Below, in pieces: positions 7,298-20,093 of a stretch of DNA of 64,000 nt (the stretch's first letter is position 1; every line of letters begins with the position of its first letter). The position numbers and the translations under genes are program-made. The stretch comes from Myxococcus stipitatus DSM 14675 (lineage in GTDB: Bacteria > Myxococcota > Myxococcia > Myxococcales > Myxococcaceae). The DNA lies in the NCBI RefSeq assembly GCF_000331735.1, contig NC_020126.1, positions 5,722,501-5,786,500 of the forward strand, read 5' to 3'. The notes under the pieces are model-generated. The model searched no databases, was not told the origin of the DNA, and saw only the letters and a list, made by a program, of their open reading frames with translations.

Positions 7298-8437
7298 TTA
7301 TGTCGTGCTTTCGGCCGGAGAGGCCTCGCCACGATTGGCGAGCTGACCGCAGGCACCCGCGATGTCCCGACCGCGGTTCTTCCGGATGTAGGCAGCCACG
7401 TGTGCCTCGGAGAGGATGGCCCGGAACTCCTCCGCCCGCTCCTCCGCCGTGGTCTGGAACCCCAACCCCGGGTTCTCGTTGTAGGGAATCAGGTTGATCT
7501 TCGCCGGAATCCCCTTGAGGAGCTGGATCAGCCGGTGCGCGTCCTCATCCGCGTCGTTGAAGCCCTGGATGAGCACGTACTCGAAGGTGATACGGCGCCC
7601 CTGACGCAGGGGGAACTTGCGGCACGCGTCCAGGAGCGCCGCGATGTTCCACTTGCGGTTGACCGGCATCGTCTTGCTGCGCTGCTCGTCCGTGCTCGCG
7701 TTGAGCGAGATGGCGAGCTTCACGTCCGTCTCCTTGCCGAAGCGCTCGATCATGGGAACGAGGCCGACGGTGGAGACCGTGATGTGCCGGTGGCTGAAGT
7801 TGGGGCCGTCCTCCGACTGGAGGATGGCGAGCGCCGTCTTGAGGTTCTCGAAGTTGTGCAGCGGCTCGCCCATGCCCATGAACACCAGGTTGCTGAGCGG
7901 GCGCAGCGTCTCATGGCCCTCGTTCGCGCGGACCTCGCGGTTCACCGCATGGACCTGGGCGACGATCTCGCTGGGGGTCAGGTTGCGCTTGAGCCCCATG
8001 GTGCCCGTCATGCAGAAGCCACAAGCCATCGCGCAGCCCACCTGGGTGGACACGCACAGCGTCCGGCGGTCCTCGGAGGGCATGTAGACGGACTCGATGT
8101 AGCGGCCGTCCCGCGTCTTCCAGCGGTACTTGATGGTGCCGTCGGTGCTGCGCAGCTCACAGTCCTTCACCAGCGGGATGATCTCCGCGGCGGCCCGGAG
8201 CTTCTCGCGCAGGACCTTGGACAGGTCCGTCATCTCGTCGAAGGAGACAGCGCCGCGCTGGTGCAGCCAGCGGTAGATCTGCGGGGCACGGAACGCCCGC
8301 TCGCCCAGTTGCTCGGTGACGAACCGGGTGAGCGCCTCCATGGACAGGCTGGCCACGTCCACGAGCTTCGCGGGCGCCGGCGCCGGCAGAGGCTCCGTGA
8401 CGGGAAGAGAGGCAGTGGTGGCGGTCGTCTCGGTCAT
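7298..8437 (-). CDS. rlmN: Dual-specificity 23S rRNA A2503 / tRNA A37 C2-methyltransferase RlmN
   Basis: This radical-SAM enzyme methylates C2 of A2503 in 23S rRNA and A37 in some tRNAs. The 379-residue protein carries the radical-SAM cluster motif CAMACGFC, preceded by TLCVSTQVG. It also has NLVFMGMGEPLHNFENL, the SAM-contacting VKLAISLNAS and the catalytic C-terminal cysteine in AGACGQLA. An N-terminal extension of about 25 residues rich in Thr, Ala and Pro precedes the normal family start. It is minus-strand, upstream of the rpsP promoter, and probably a separate unit. Confidence 0.96.
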   Translation of the reverse strand: MTETTATTASLPVTEPLPAPAPAKLVDVASLSMEALTRFVTEQLGERAFRAPQIYRWLHQRGAVSFDEMTDLSKVLREKLRAAAEIIPLVKDCELRSTDGTIKYRWKTRDGRYIESVYMPSEDRRTLCVSTQVGCAMACGFCMTGTMGLKRNLTPSEIVAQVHAVNREVRANEGHETLRPLSNLVFMGMGEPLHNFENLKTALAILQSEDGPNFSHRHITVSTVGLVPMIERFGKETDVKLAISLNASTDEQRSKTMPVNRKWNIAALLDACRKFPLRQGRRITFEYVLIQGFNDADEDAHRLIQLLKGIPAKINLIPYNENPGLGFQTTAEERAEEFRAILSEAHVAAYIRKNRGRDIAGACGQLANRGEASPAESTT

Positions 8438-8531
8438 CGTGTCGCGCTATGAACTGTGGGGCCCGGGGCGTCCCTTCCCACACCTGGGCACGGCAAGTCA
8501 AAGCGGCCCTCGCTCCCGTGTCCGCTCGCTG

Positions 8532-8582
8532 GAAAAACCAACGGCCCGGGCCGCCACCCTCACAGGTGCCGACACCGGGCCG
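8532..8582 (-). terminator. Probable terminator after ndk
   Basis: Read on the minus strand, a 7-bp GC stem (8576-8582 pairing with 8542-8548) is followed within a few bases by a T5 run (8533-8537). The loop is long, so other foldings are possible. It lies 30-80 nt past the ndk stop. Confidence 0.45.
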
Positions 8583-8612
8583 GAGGTCAGAGCCCCTTGG
8601 GGGGCCTGCCGC

Positions 8613-9056
8613 CTACTTCTTGGCGGTGTAGTCGTACGGCTGGATCTCCGTCTCGCGGAAGAAGTACGCGATCTCGTTCTTCGCGTTCTCCAGGCTGTCG
8701 GAGCCGTGCACCGTGTTCTGGTCGATGCTGGTGGCGAAGTCCTTGCGGATGGTGCCTTCGGCCGCCTGCGCGGGGTTGGTGGCGCCCATGATGTCGCGGT
8801 TGCCCAGGACGGCGTTCTCGCCCTCCAGCACCATCAGGACCACCGGGCCGGAGATCATGAACTGCACCAGGTCCTTGAAGAAGGGCCGGGCCTTGTGGAC
8901 CGCGTAGAAGCCCTCGGCCTCCTTCTGGGAGAGCTGCTGCAGCCGGATGGCGACCGGCTTCAGGCCCTTCTCCTCGAAGCGGCTGATGATCTTCCCGATG
9001 ACGCCCTTCTGCAGACCGTCCGGCTTGATGATGGAAAGCGTACGCTCGATGGCCAT
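8613..9056 (-). CDS. ndk: Nucleoside diphosphate kinase
   Basis: Ndk transfers the gamma-phosphate of ATP to NDPs through a phosphohistidine. The 147-residue protein begins [20 protein letters not shown]. It contains the nucleotide-binding [19 protein letters not shown] and the active-site histidine in [21 protein letters not shown] good AAGGAG precedes the ATG by 8 nt. It lies 31 nt downstream of sucD on the same strand, so it is probably cotranscribed with sucCD. That makes sense, since succinyl-CoA synthetase produces ATP or GTP that Ndk equilibrates. Confidence 0.98.
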   Translation of the reverse strand: MAIERTLSIIKPDGLQKGVIGKIISRFEEKGLKPVAIRLQQLSQKEAEGFYAVHKARPFFKDLVQFMISGPVVLMVLEGENAVLGNRDIMGATNPAQAAEGTIRKDFATSIDQNTVHGSDSLENAKNEIAYFFRETEIQPYDYTAKK

Positions 9057-9087
9057 GTGACTGGCTCCTTGTTCCGTTGAGGGAGTG

Positions 9088-9984
<897 letters not shown>

Positions 9985-10025
9985 GGCGCTCCTTCAGGAA
10001 AGTGTTGGCGATGAAGCGCGCCGGA

Positions 10026-11186
<1,161 letters not shown>

Positions 11187-11522
11187 CGAGGCTCCATGTG
11201 GAGACGAGGGGGACGACCCCTTACAGGCGTCAGCGCGTCGCCCTCATTGCGCAGAAAGCGACGGATGGCAAGACTGTTTGACCCGTCACGTCGTCAGGCA
11301 ATCCAAGGCGCGGAGCGCTGATAACCAGAAATGCCTGGGTGAATGAGGCGTCCTTCACGGCCCATCCCCTGCCCTCTCGTGACGGAAACCAGGCCCTCCA
11401 GGAGCCGGGCCCTGGGGCGCTGTGACCCCTGCCCGCTCCAAAACGGCGACGGCCCCATGCCGCGCCCCGAAGGACGCACGCATGAGGCCGTTGCCAGGAG
11501 GACGTCGGAGGACGTCCTGATG
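11187..11522. other. 336-nt intergenic region between sdhB and sucC
   Basis: No credible gene is visible; the open frames here have no ribosome-binding site and no family resemblance. The region should contain the sucC promoter on the minus strand, but I see no clear -35/-10 pair. Its left part is the sucC leader. Its right end holds an inverted repeat next to the sdhB stop, listed separately. Confidence 0.5.
11499..11518 (-). terminator. Short hairpin directly after the sdhB stop
   Basis: A perfect 8-bp inverted repeat (11499-11506 with 11511-11518) has a 4-nt loop and begins 4 nt past the sdhB stop on the minus strand. No T-tract follows, so it may protect the mRNA end or weakly terminate rather than act as a full intrinsic terminator. 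Confidence 0.4.
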
Positions 11523-12329
11523 TCACCCCGGACCGCTGTGACCCTTCTTCTCCTCCTCGTGCGAGAAGAGGTCCTTGATGACCAGCTTGGTCACCTGACG
11601 GTTCATCATCGCGATGGAGGTGGTGAGCGGAATCTCCTTCGGGCAGACCTTCACGCAGTTCTGCGCCTTGCCGCAGTCCTGCACACCGCCGGGGCCCATG
11701 AGGGAACGCACGCGCTCCTCGGAGTTCAGCTTGCCCGTCGGGTTCATGTTGAACAGCCGCGCCTGGCTGATGGCCGCCGCGCCGACGAAGTCGTTGTCCA
11801 TCGTCACCTGCGGGCACGCCTCCAGGCAGCTGCCGCACGTGATGCACGTCGACAGCACGTACATCGTGGACTGGTCCACCGGCGACTGGCGCGGGCCGGG
11901 GCCCAGGTTGTGCGTGCCGTCCGTCGGAATCCAGCCCTTCACCCGCTTGAGCGCATCGAACATGCGGTTGCGGTCCACGGCCAGGTCCCGGACGATGGGG
12001 AACTTGCTCATGGGCTCCAGCGTGATGGGCTGCTCGAGCTTGTCGATGAGGGCCGAGCACGCCATGCGCACGCGCCCGTTGATGTTCATCGCGCAGCTTC
12101 CGCACACCTCTTCGAGACACGCGGCGTCCCAGACCACGGGCGCCACGCGCTTGCCGTCCGAGGTGACGGGGTTGCGCTGGATCTCCATCAGACAGGAGAT
12201 GACGTTGGCGCCCTTGCGATAGGGCACCTTGAACTCATCATAGTGACCCGGCTTGTTCGGGTCGTCCTGCCGCCAGATGCGGAAGGTGATGGATTGGCTG
12301 CTGACGGCGCCTGCTTGTGCGGTGTCCAT
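11523..12329 (-). CDS. sdhB: Succinate dehydrogenase / fumarate reductase iron-sulfur subunit
   Basis: SdhB passes electrons from the flavoprotein to the quinone site through three FeS clusters. The 268-residue protein has the [2Fe-2S] ligands CLEEVCGSCAMNINGRVRMAC-type (about residues 70-90). It also has two ferredoxin-like motifs for the [3Fe-4S] and [4Fe-4S] clusters: CITCGSCLEACP and CGKAQNCVKVCPKEIPL. A short His/Glu/Lys-rich tail ends the protein. The spacing resembles the single-cytochrome (B-type) enzymes. It lies 80 nt downstream of sdhA, with a hairpin between them. Confidence 0.96.
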   Translation of the reverse strand: MDTAQAGAVSSQSITFRIWRQDDPNKPGHYDEFKVPYRKGANVISCLMEIQRNPVTSDGKRVAPVVWDAACLEEVCGSCAMNINGRVRMACSALIDKLEQPITLEPMSKFPIVRDLAVDRNRMFDALKRVKGWIPTDGTHNLGPGPRQSPVDQSTMYVLSTCITCGSCLEACPQVTMDNDFVGAAAISQARLFNMNPTGKLNSEERVRSLMGPGGVQDCGKAQNCVKVCPKEIPLTTSIAMMNRQVTKLVIKDLFSHEEEKKGHSGPG

Positions 12330-12364
12330 GTGGCTCGACCCTTCACTTCCAAGTCAGTTGCGGA

Positions 12365-12386
12365 GGCCCGCGCTCTCACGCGGGCC
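12365..12386 (-). other. Intercistronic hairpin between sdhA and sdhB
   Basis: A perfect 8-bp inverted repeat of G and C (12365-12372 with 12379-12386) has a 6-nt loop in the 80-nt gap. It could stabilise the sdhA mRNA 3' end, partially terminate, or set the sdhA:sdhB ratio. No T-tract follows. Confidence 0.5.
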
Positions 12387-12409
12387 CACCTGAGAAAGCT
12401 CCCAGCGAC

Positions 12410-14287
12410 TCACGCGTACCAGCGCGGCTCCGGCTTCAGCACCGGCGTCGGGACGTCCTCGTACGAAATCCGAGGCCCCTCCTCCGCGTGCTTCGCGATG
12501 GTCGTCTTCGCCCACTTGTCGTGGCGTGCCTGCCACAGCGCCATCCACTCGGCGTCGTCGTTGGGGTCCTTCGTCTTCGGCTCGGGCAGCGAGAACTCCG
12601 GCTTGTAGTGGGCGCCGCGGCTCTCGTCGCGCAGCAGCGCGCTCGTCGCGATGACCTCACCCAGCTCGAGCATGTTCCAGAGCTGGTTGGTGAACGACAG
12701 CGAGCGGTTGGACGAGTTGCCCGTGTCCAGCACGTTGACGTTCTTCCAGCGGCCCTTCAGCTCGCGGATCTTCTCCACCGTCTTCTTCAGCCGGTCGTTG
12801 TACCGGACGACGGTGCAGTTCTCCGTCATCACGTCGCCCAATTCCTGCGCCAGCCCGTAGGGATTCTCCGGACCCGCCATCTTCTTGATGGTGCCGAACC
12901 GGTCCTCCCAGTAGCGCTTCGCGTCCTGGAAGAACTTGTCCGGCATGGACGCCGCGCTCTTCGCGTTGCTCTTCGCGAAGGACGCCATCGCCGGGCCGCC
13001 GATCATACCCGAGTAGATGCAGGACAAGAGCGAGTTGGCGCCCAGGCGGTTGCCGCCGTGGAACGCGTAGTCCGCCTCACCGGCCGCGTACAGGCCCGGG
13101 ATGTTGGTGGACTGGTTCTTGGGGCTGCCCTCCAGCGGCGTGAGCGTCTTCGAGTCCGCCTCGAACGTCACGTACAGGCCGCCCATGGAGTAGTGCATGC
13201 CCGGGAAGATGACCATCGGCGTGACGCGCGGGTCGTCTCCGACGAACTTCTCGTAGATCTCCATGACGCCCTTGATCTTGGCGTCCAGCGTCTTCGCGGG
13301 GATGTGCGTGACGTCCAGGTAGACGCCGTCGCGACCGCCGATGCCCATGCCCAGGTCGCGGCAGACCATGAAGATCTCTCGCGTGGCCACGTCGCGGGGC
13401 ACCAGGTTCTTGTACTTGGGGTACTTCTCCTCGAGGAAGTACCAGCGCTCGCTCTCCGGGATGTCCCGGGGCCCGCGGGTGTCGCCCTTCTTGCGGGGCA
13501 CCCAGACGCGGCCACCCTCGCCGCGCACCGACTCGCTCATCAGGCGCAGCTTGTCCTCGCCCGGGATGGACGTCGGATGCACCTGGATGAACTCGCCGTT
13601 GGCGTAGATGGCGCCTTCCATGTAGGCGCGGCCCGCGGCGGTCCCAGTGTTGATGATGGAGTTGGTGGAGCGCCCGAAGACGATGCCCGGGCCACCGGTG
13701 GCCAGACACACGGCCTCCGCGGGGAACGTGCGGATCTCCATGGTCCGCAGGTCCACGGCCACACTGCCGATACAGCGGCCGCTGTCATCCTTCACCGTGC
13801 CCAGCCACTCCCAGTACTCGTACTTGGTGACCTTGCCCTCCGCCTCGTAGCGGCGGACCTGCTCGTCCAGCGCGTAGAGCAGCTGCTGGCCGGTGGTCGC
13901 GCCCGCGAAGGCGGTGCGGTGGTGAAGCGTGCCGCCGAAGCGGCGGAAGTCCAGCAGGCCTTCCGGCGTGCGGTTGAACGTCACGCCCATGCGGTCCAGC
14001 AGATAGATGATGCCGGGAGCCGCGTAGCACATGCCCTTCACGGAGATCTGCTCGGCCAGGAAGTCGCCGCCGCGCAGCGTGTCCTTGACGTGGATCTCCG
14101 GGTGGTCACCCTCTCCCTTGGTGTTCACCGCGCCGTTGATGCCGCCCTGGGCGCAGACCGAGTGAGAACGCTTCACCGGGACGAGCGAGAGCACATCCAC
14201 CTGGTGGCCCGCCTCCGCGAGCTTGATCGTCGTCATCAGCCCGGCGAGACCGCCGCCCACCACTGTGAACCGCGCTGCTGCTGCCAT
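12410..14287 (-). CDS. sdhA: Succinate dehydrogenase / fumarate reductase flavoprotein subunit
   Basis: SdhA oxidises succinate using covalently bound FAD. The 625-residue protein begins with a dinucleotide-binding fold (FTVVGGGLAGLMTTIKLAEAG). The FAD-linking histidine lies in RSHSVCAQGGINGAVN, and GDFLAEQISVKGM follows. HPTSIPGEDKLRLMSESVRGEGG is the active-site region, and LYAAGEADYAFHGGNRLGAN closes the capping domain. The sequence type matches the Bacillus/Wolinella-like enzymes that work with one diheme cytochrome b. That cytochrome gene (sdhC) is normally just upstream but is not found here. Confidence 0.97.
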   Translation of the reverse strand: MAAAARFTVVGGGLAGLMTTIKLAEAGHQVDVLSLVPVKRSHSVCAQGGINGAVNTKGEGDHPEIHVKDTLRGGDFLAEQISVKGMCYAAPGIIYLLDRMGVTFNRTPEGLLDFRRFGGTLHHRTAFAGATTGQQLLYALDEQVRRYEAEGKVTKYEYWEWLGTVKDDSGRCIGSVAVDLRTMEIRTFPAEAVCLATGGPGIVFGRSTNSIINTGTAAGRAYMEGAIYANGEFIQVHPTSIPGEDKLRLMSESVRGEGGRVWVPRKKGDTRGPRDIPESERWYFLEEKYPKYKNLVPRDVATREIFMVCRDLGMGIGGRDGVYLDVTHIPAKTLDAKIKGVMEIYEKFVGDDPRVTPMVIFPGMHYSMGGLYVTFEADSKTLTPLEGSPKNQSTNIPGLYAAGEADYAFHGGNRLGANSLLSCIYSGMIGGPAMASFAKSNAKSAASMPDKFFQDAKRYWEDRFGTIKKMAGPENPYGLAQELGDVMTENCTVVRYNDRLKKTVEKIRELKGRWKNVNVLDTGNSSNRSLSFTNQLWNMLELGEVIATSALLRDESRGAHYKPEFSLPEPKTKDPNDDAEWMALWQARHDKWAKTTIAKHAEEGPRISYEDVPTPVLKPEPRWYA

Positions 14288-14455
14288 CTATCGTCTCCTT
14301 GACTGCCGGGGTCCCAGACACGCCCACCTTCTACCGACTCGGCGTACCGCGCTCGGGACATCTCCGTGCGAGTTCTACAGGCTAGTTAACTTGGTGAAAG
14401 CGTGCCGCAACGGCGGCGTTCAGGACGATTAGCCCACGTCATTCGCGGCATCAGG

Positions 14456-14491
14456 CATGAAGCCCGCCTGGGTCTTCCGGCGGGCTTCATG
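14456..14491 (-). terminator. Hairpin after mdh
   Basis: A perfect 13-bp inverted repeat (14456-14468 with 14479-14491) has a 10-nt loop and lies 12 nt past the mdh stop on the minus strand, in the 216-nt gap before sdhA. It is the obvious end of the icd-mdh transcript, although no T-tract follows, so termination may be partial. Confidence 0.6.
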
Positions 14492-14503
14492 TCCTGGAAC
14501 GAG

Positions 14504-16781
<2,278 letters not shown>

Positions 16782-16825
16782 GGACGTACTCCTGGAAGGT
16801 GTGGCCGTGTAAGAATTGGCGCGGG

Positions 16826-16855
16826 ATAGTCGAGAACCCGCCCCCCTCCCGTCAA
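16826..16855 (-). promoter_or_regulatory. Putative promoter of icd
   Basis: On the minus strand TTGACG (16850-16855) is followed by 18 nt and GACTAT (16826-16831). Transcription would begin about 35 nt before the icd ATG. The -35 is good and the -10 is weak. Confidence 0.4.
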
Positions 16856-16967
16856 GGAGTTTGGCCAGCCTTCCAGGTTGCCGGACTTATCGGACCCAAC
16901 GGCGCGGCACGGACAGCGTGGCTGTCCCCCACGCGGCCGGCGAAGTCCGACGCTGAACCGGACGCGA

Positions 16968-17531
16968 CTACCAGCAGGCCAGTCCAGGCGCCGGCAGCTC
17001 CACCGTCACGGTGAGCCCCGCCTCCGCCCCTCGCTCGGCGGTCAGCGTGCCCCCCACGGATTCCACCAACTCGCGCGCCCGCGCCAGCCGCCGGTGCGTG
17101 GCCCCCACCAACATGGGCGACAGGAACACCGACCGCAGCTCCCGCTCCGACAGCCGGGCCTCCGGCGTCACCACCTGGAAGCGCGGCGGCTCGTCCCCGA
17201 AGTCGTCCGGGGGCGCCAGCGTCAATCGCACCTCACCCTCCCCCGCGCAATCCGCCGCGTGGGCCAGCAACAGTAACAACACCTGGCGTGTACGCCGCTG
17301 GCCCGTCCGCGCCAGGACGGCCTCGCCGGGTATTTCCAGCTTCACTTTGTTGCCACGAATTCTTCTCGTGGCTTCCAGCAGTTTCACGGATTCAAAAACA
17401 AGCGCCGACACATCCACCTGGTGAAAGTCTGGCCCTTCCACGGGCTCCAGGGATGCAACGGGAAGGGAGCGATTCGTGCTCCGCTCCGCTTCACCCGAAG
17501 TCCATTCCACCGTGTTGCGCGCCGCACTCAT
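16968..17531 (-). CDS. Histidine-kinase-like ATPase-fold protein with degenerate motifs
   Basis: The 187-residue soluble protein has a C-terminal GHKL/HATPase-like outline. RQVLLLLLAHAADCAG stands where the N box would be. LVGATHRRLARARELVESVGG, then LTAERGAEAGLTVTVELP, matches the G2-to-end segment of sensor kinases. The N-box asparagine and a proper G1 motif are missing, and there is no HisKA dimerisation domain or phosphorylatable histidine. I start it at the ATG at 17531, with GAGG 5 nt upstream. It may be a pseudokinase, anti-sigma-like or scaffold protein. It has its own promoter-like sequence, and its target is unknown. Confidence 0.7.
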   Translation of the reverse strand: MSAARNTVEWTSGEAERSTNRSLPVASLEPVEGPDFHQVDVSALVFESVKLLEATRRIRGNKVKLEIPGEAVLARTGQRRTRQVLLLLLAHAADCAGEGEVRLTLAPPDDFGDEPPRFQVVTPEARLSERELRSVFLSPMLVGATHRRLARARELVESVGGTLTAERGAEAGLTVTVELPAPGLACW

Positions 17532-17562
17532 CCACACCTCGCCCTATTGACGTGTCCGAAGG

Positions 17563-17591
17563 ATTCTACCGGCGGAGTCCGACACTCTCCA
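17563..17591 (-). promoter_or_regulatory. Putative promoter of the kinase-like gene
   Basis: On the minus strand TGGAGA (17586-17591, four of six) is followed by a 17-nt spacer and TAGAAT (17563-17568, five of six). The ATG at 17531 is about 25 nt past the predicted start site. Confidence 0.45.
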
Positions 17592-17777
17592 TTTCACTAC
17601 GAGGAAGTGCAGGGGGCGTGATTGACTGCCGACATTACAGTTGCGCGACATCTTCCCGATGGGCTTGTTGGGTCCTGGGCATGCTTTTCGTGAAACCTAA
17701 AGAAATGACCTGTCACGGTTGACCCAGTGCCCTAGATTCTCGCCTTGACGAAAACAGCAAGGCTGCACAAATTCGAT

Positions 17778-17805
17778 TTGACTGTTCCTCCTGTCTCCGT
17801 ATGAT
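17778..17805 (+). promoter_or_regulatory. Putative promoter of the PilZ gene; its -10 overlaps a spurious ATG
   Basis: TTGACT (17778-17783, five of six) is followed by a 16-nt spacer and TATGAT (17800-17805, five of six). The -10 box contains the upstream-most in-frame ATG of the PilZ gene (17801), which argues that translation really starts further downstream. Confidence 0.6.
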
Positions 17806-17863
17806 GCGGACTCATAGCGAAATCGTGCCCACCGCAGCGCCGATGGAACAGGGAGGACCTGTT

Positions 17864-20071
17864 GTGCTTGCAACTTCGCCATCCGCATCAGGCGTTCCTC
17901 ACTACCGGAGAAGGGGGCTCCTGGACATGGAAGGGGGAAACCCACTCTCCGACCGGCGGACGGTCGAGTTCGACAGCCGCGACGCATTCATCAACGTGAT
18001 TCCGCTGCCGCCAGCGGAAGCCGCACTCGACGACTCGGGCTACTCGCTGCACGGCCGGGGTCCCAACGTCATCACCTGCGCGCTGGGCACGCCCGACGCG
18101 ACGGTGGGTGAAGTCACCCGGCTGAGCCCGACGGTGGTCTGGGTGATGCCGAGGGGCCCGGTGAATCCCGCCGAGTCCGCCACGCTCCCGGTCTTCCTGA
18201 AGGGGCGCGGCCACACCATCGGTCCTCTGGTGGGCGCGTTCATCCGCGCCGACGCGGAGACGGCGAACGCCCCCGTGGGGCTTCAGTTGGTGGGCGTGAC
18301 GGTGGAGCAAGGTCGCCAGATTCTCGCGCTGCTGGCGGATTCGTTGCGTCACGGCGTCGCGGAGCCGGCGGCGTCCGCCTTGCCGGTGCAAGACATCATC
18401 GAGCAGCCGGAGCGCATCCGCTCCATCCTCACCGCCATTTGCGCGTCTGGGAACAAGGGCGTGCTGCGGCGCATGGGCCGCTCGGTCCGGATGGTGTTGG
18501 AGCGCTTCAACTCGGCGACGTCGCAGCTCGAGTGGCGCACCGACGAAGCGGTGTCTGATTGGGGCGATGCGCCCTACGATGTGGATGTCATTGGCTACAA
18601 CAGTGCCTATCGCATGCAATTGCAGGCGGGCGGCGCGAATGGGGATCGGCTCTTCACGCCGCTTCCGGCCAACATCTCCCGCATCCGTCACCGCTGGCAC
18701 CGCCGCGTTCCCGCCCCCGAGGGCGCCCGCGTGCGCTTCCACCACCCGCTGTGGCGCGAGCTGGGTGAGCTCCAGCGCGAGGTGGTGGACCTGTCCTTCT
18801 CCGGCCTGTGCATCCGCGGCAAGCCGGAGGACCTGATGTTCCCGGGCCTCCTGCCGCCCCACATCGAGCTGGAGACGGCCGAGGGCCTGACGCTGACGCT
18901 TCGCGGAGAGCTCCGCTACGTCACCAGCCCCCGCGCGGACGGCACTGTCCTGTGCGGCCTGAGCGTGCAGCCCTACTCCGTCGACGAGGCGCGCTGGGTG
19001 CGCTTCGTGTCGCAGACGACCTCCCCCGCCACGCGCACCAGCGAGGACATGGAGGAAGGGCTGTGGGATTTATTCACGCGCTCTGGCTTCTTCAGCCTCG
19101 CGGGGAAGTCCACCGAGGAGTTCGACGAGCTTCGCCAGGCCTTCCGCGGCATGGCCAAGCGCGGCGCGGAGATTCCGCAGCTCTTCTGCCAGGCGGTGTG
19201 GCCGTCCGAGCGCGGGCCCGAGGCGACGCTGTCCTTCATGAAGCCCTACCGCCACGCGTGGATGGGGCACCAGGTCGCAAAGCGCCCCGGCAAGCCTCCG
19301 GCAAGCGTGGTGGAGCCCGGGCAGATCATGCGCGACCTGTACGTGCGCACGTTCGAGCATCCGCAGAGCGACCCGGACTTCCGCTGGGTGGTCGCGTACG
19401 TGGAGGCGCTCAACCCTTGGATCGCCAAGGCACACGTGCGCTACGCCGAGCGGCAGATGGAGACGGGCCAGGGCCTGGCCTTCACCCGCAAGGTCCACAT
19501 GCTGGATGTCTTCAGCCACGAGCAGACGGGCCTGTCCCACGAGGGCATCCAGGTGGGGCTCGCCACGCCGCAGGAGTTGACGCTGCTGGCGGACAGCATC
19601 GCGCGCACGCGGCCGTCCTGCTACGTGGACGCGCTGGACTTCACCCGCGAGCGCATCGACATGCGCGGGGTCCAGGCGCGCTGGAAGGAATTCGGTCTCG
19701 AGCGTGAGCGCGAGATCCTGGTCGCGCGGAAGCACGGCGTGCCCGTGGCCGCGACGGTGCTGGAGTTGGGTCAGCGGGGTACGAACCTGTACTGCCTGCT
19801 GGACATGGCCCGCTTGTTCTCGATGACCGAAGAAGGACCGTCCACCTATGTCGCCCTGGTGGACGCCGCGCGCCGTTGGTACGCCGCGCGACGCCGCGCC
19901 TCGTTCCACTTCCTGTGTGAGGACGAGGGGGGGGATTACGTTCGGGAAGCCGGTATCCACTCGGGGCCAGATCCATACATGTGGATCATCTCCTCGAAGC
20001 TGATTCCAGACTTCCTCGAGCATATCAGTGAGCTGACCATCGGGCGCCGTGGCGCCCACAACCCTCGGTAA
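17864..20071 (+). CDS. PilZ-domain protein with a long C-terminal acyltransferase-like region
   Basis: The protein has about 735 residues. A canonical PilZ c-di-GMP site is visible: the RxxxR arginines in RHRWHRR (about residues 276-281) and DLSFSG (about 309-314), followed by a barrel ending VLCGLSVQPYS. An earlier segment (about 110-160, ending APVGLQLVGVTVEQ) resembles a degenerate PilZ barrel. The last 350 residues are not a known signalling output. REREILVARKHGVPVAATVLELG looks like a GNAT-type beta-hairpin, but this is tentative. I start at the GTG at 17864, with GGGAGG 7 nt upstream. An ATG at 17927 is also possible because GC3 rises there. The diiron-protein gene follows 22 nt downstream. 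Confidence 0.85.
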   Translation: MLATSPSASGVPHYRRRGLLDMEGGNPLSDRRTVEFDSRDAFINVIPLPPAEAALDDSGYSLHGRGPNVITCALGTPDATVGEVTRLSPTVVWVMPRGPVNPAESATLPVFLKGRGHTIGPLVGAFIRADAETANAPVGLQLVGVTVEQGRQILALLADSLRHGVAEPAASALPVQDIIEQPERIRSILTAICASGNKGVLRRMGRSVRMVLERFNSATSQLEWRTDEAVSDWGDAPYDVDVIGYNSAYRMQLQAGGANGDRLFTPLPANISRIRHRWHRRVPAPEGARVRFHHPLWRELGELQREVVDLSFSGLCIRGKPEDLMFPGLLPPHIELETAEGLTLTLRGELRYVTSPRADGTVLCGLSVQPYSVDEARWVRFVSQTTSPATRTSEDMEEGLWDLFTRSGFFSLAGKSTEEFDELRQAFRGMAKRGAEIPQLFCQAVWPSERGPEATLSFMKPYRHAWMGHQVAKRPGKPPASVVEPGQIMRDLYVRTFEHPQSDPDFRWVVAYVEALNPWIAKAHVRYAERQMETGQGLAFTRKVHMLDVFSHEQTGLSHEGIQVGLATPQELTLLADSIARTRPSCYVDALDFTRERIDMRGVQARWKEFGLEREREILVARKHGVPVAATVLELGQRGTNLYCLLDMARLFSMTEEGPSTYVALVDAARRWYAARRRASFHFLCEDEGGDYVREAGIHSGPDPYMWIISSKLIPDFLEHISELTIGRRGAHNPR

Positions 20072-20093
20072 CACACCCAAAGGTAGACACAAT

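Larger units (their letters stand above)
17532..17863. other. Divergent intergenic region between the kinase-like gene and the PilZ gene
   Basis: The region carries no gene but two outward-facing promoter-like sequences: 17563-17591 reading left and 17778-17805 reading right. Its GC content is clearly lower than that of the flanking genes, and it contains several TTGAC motifs (for example at 17743 and 17753). It is therefore a good candidate for regulator binding. Confidence 0.55.

Noticed and set aside
14288-14503. A hidden sdhC gene between mdh and sdhA
   Set aside because: The gap is too short for a cytochrome b subunit and contains only a hairpin and leader.
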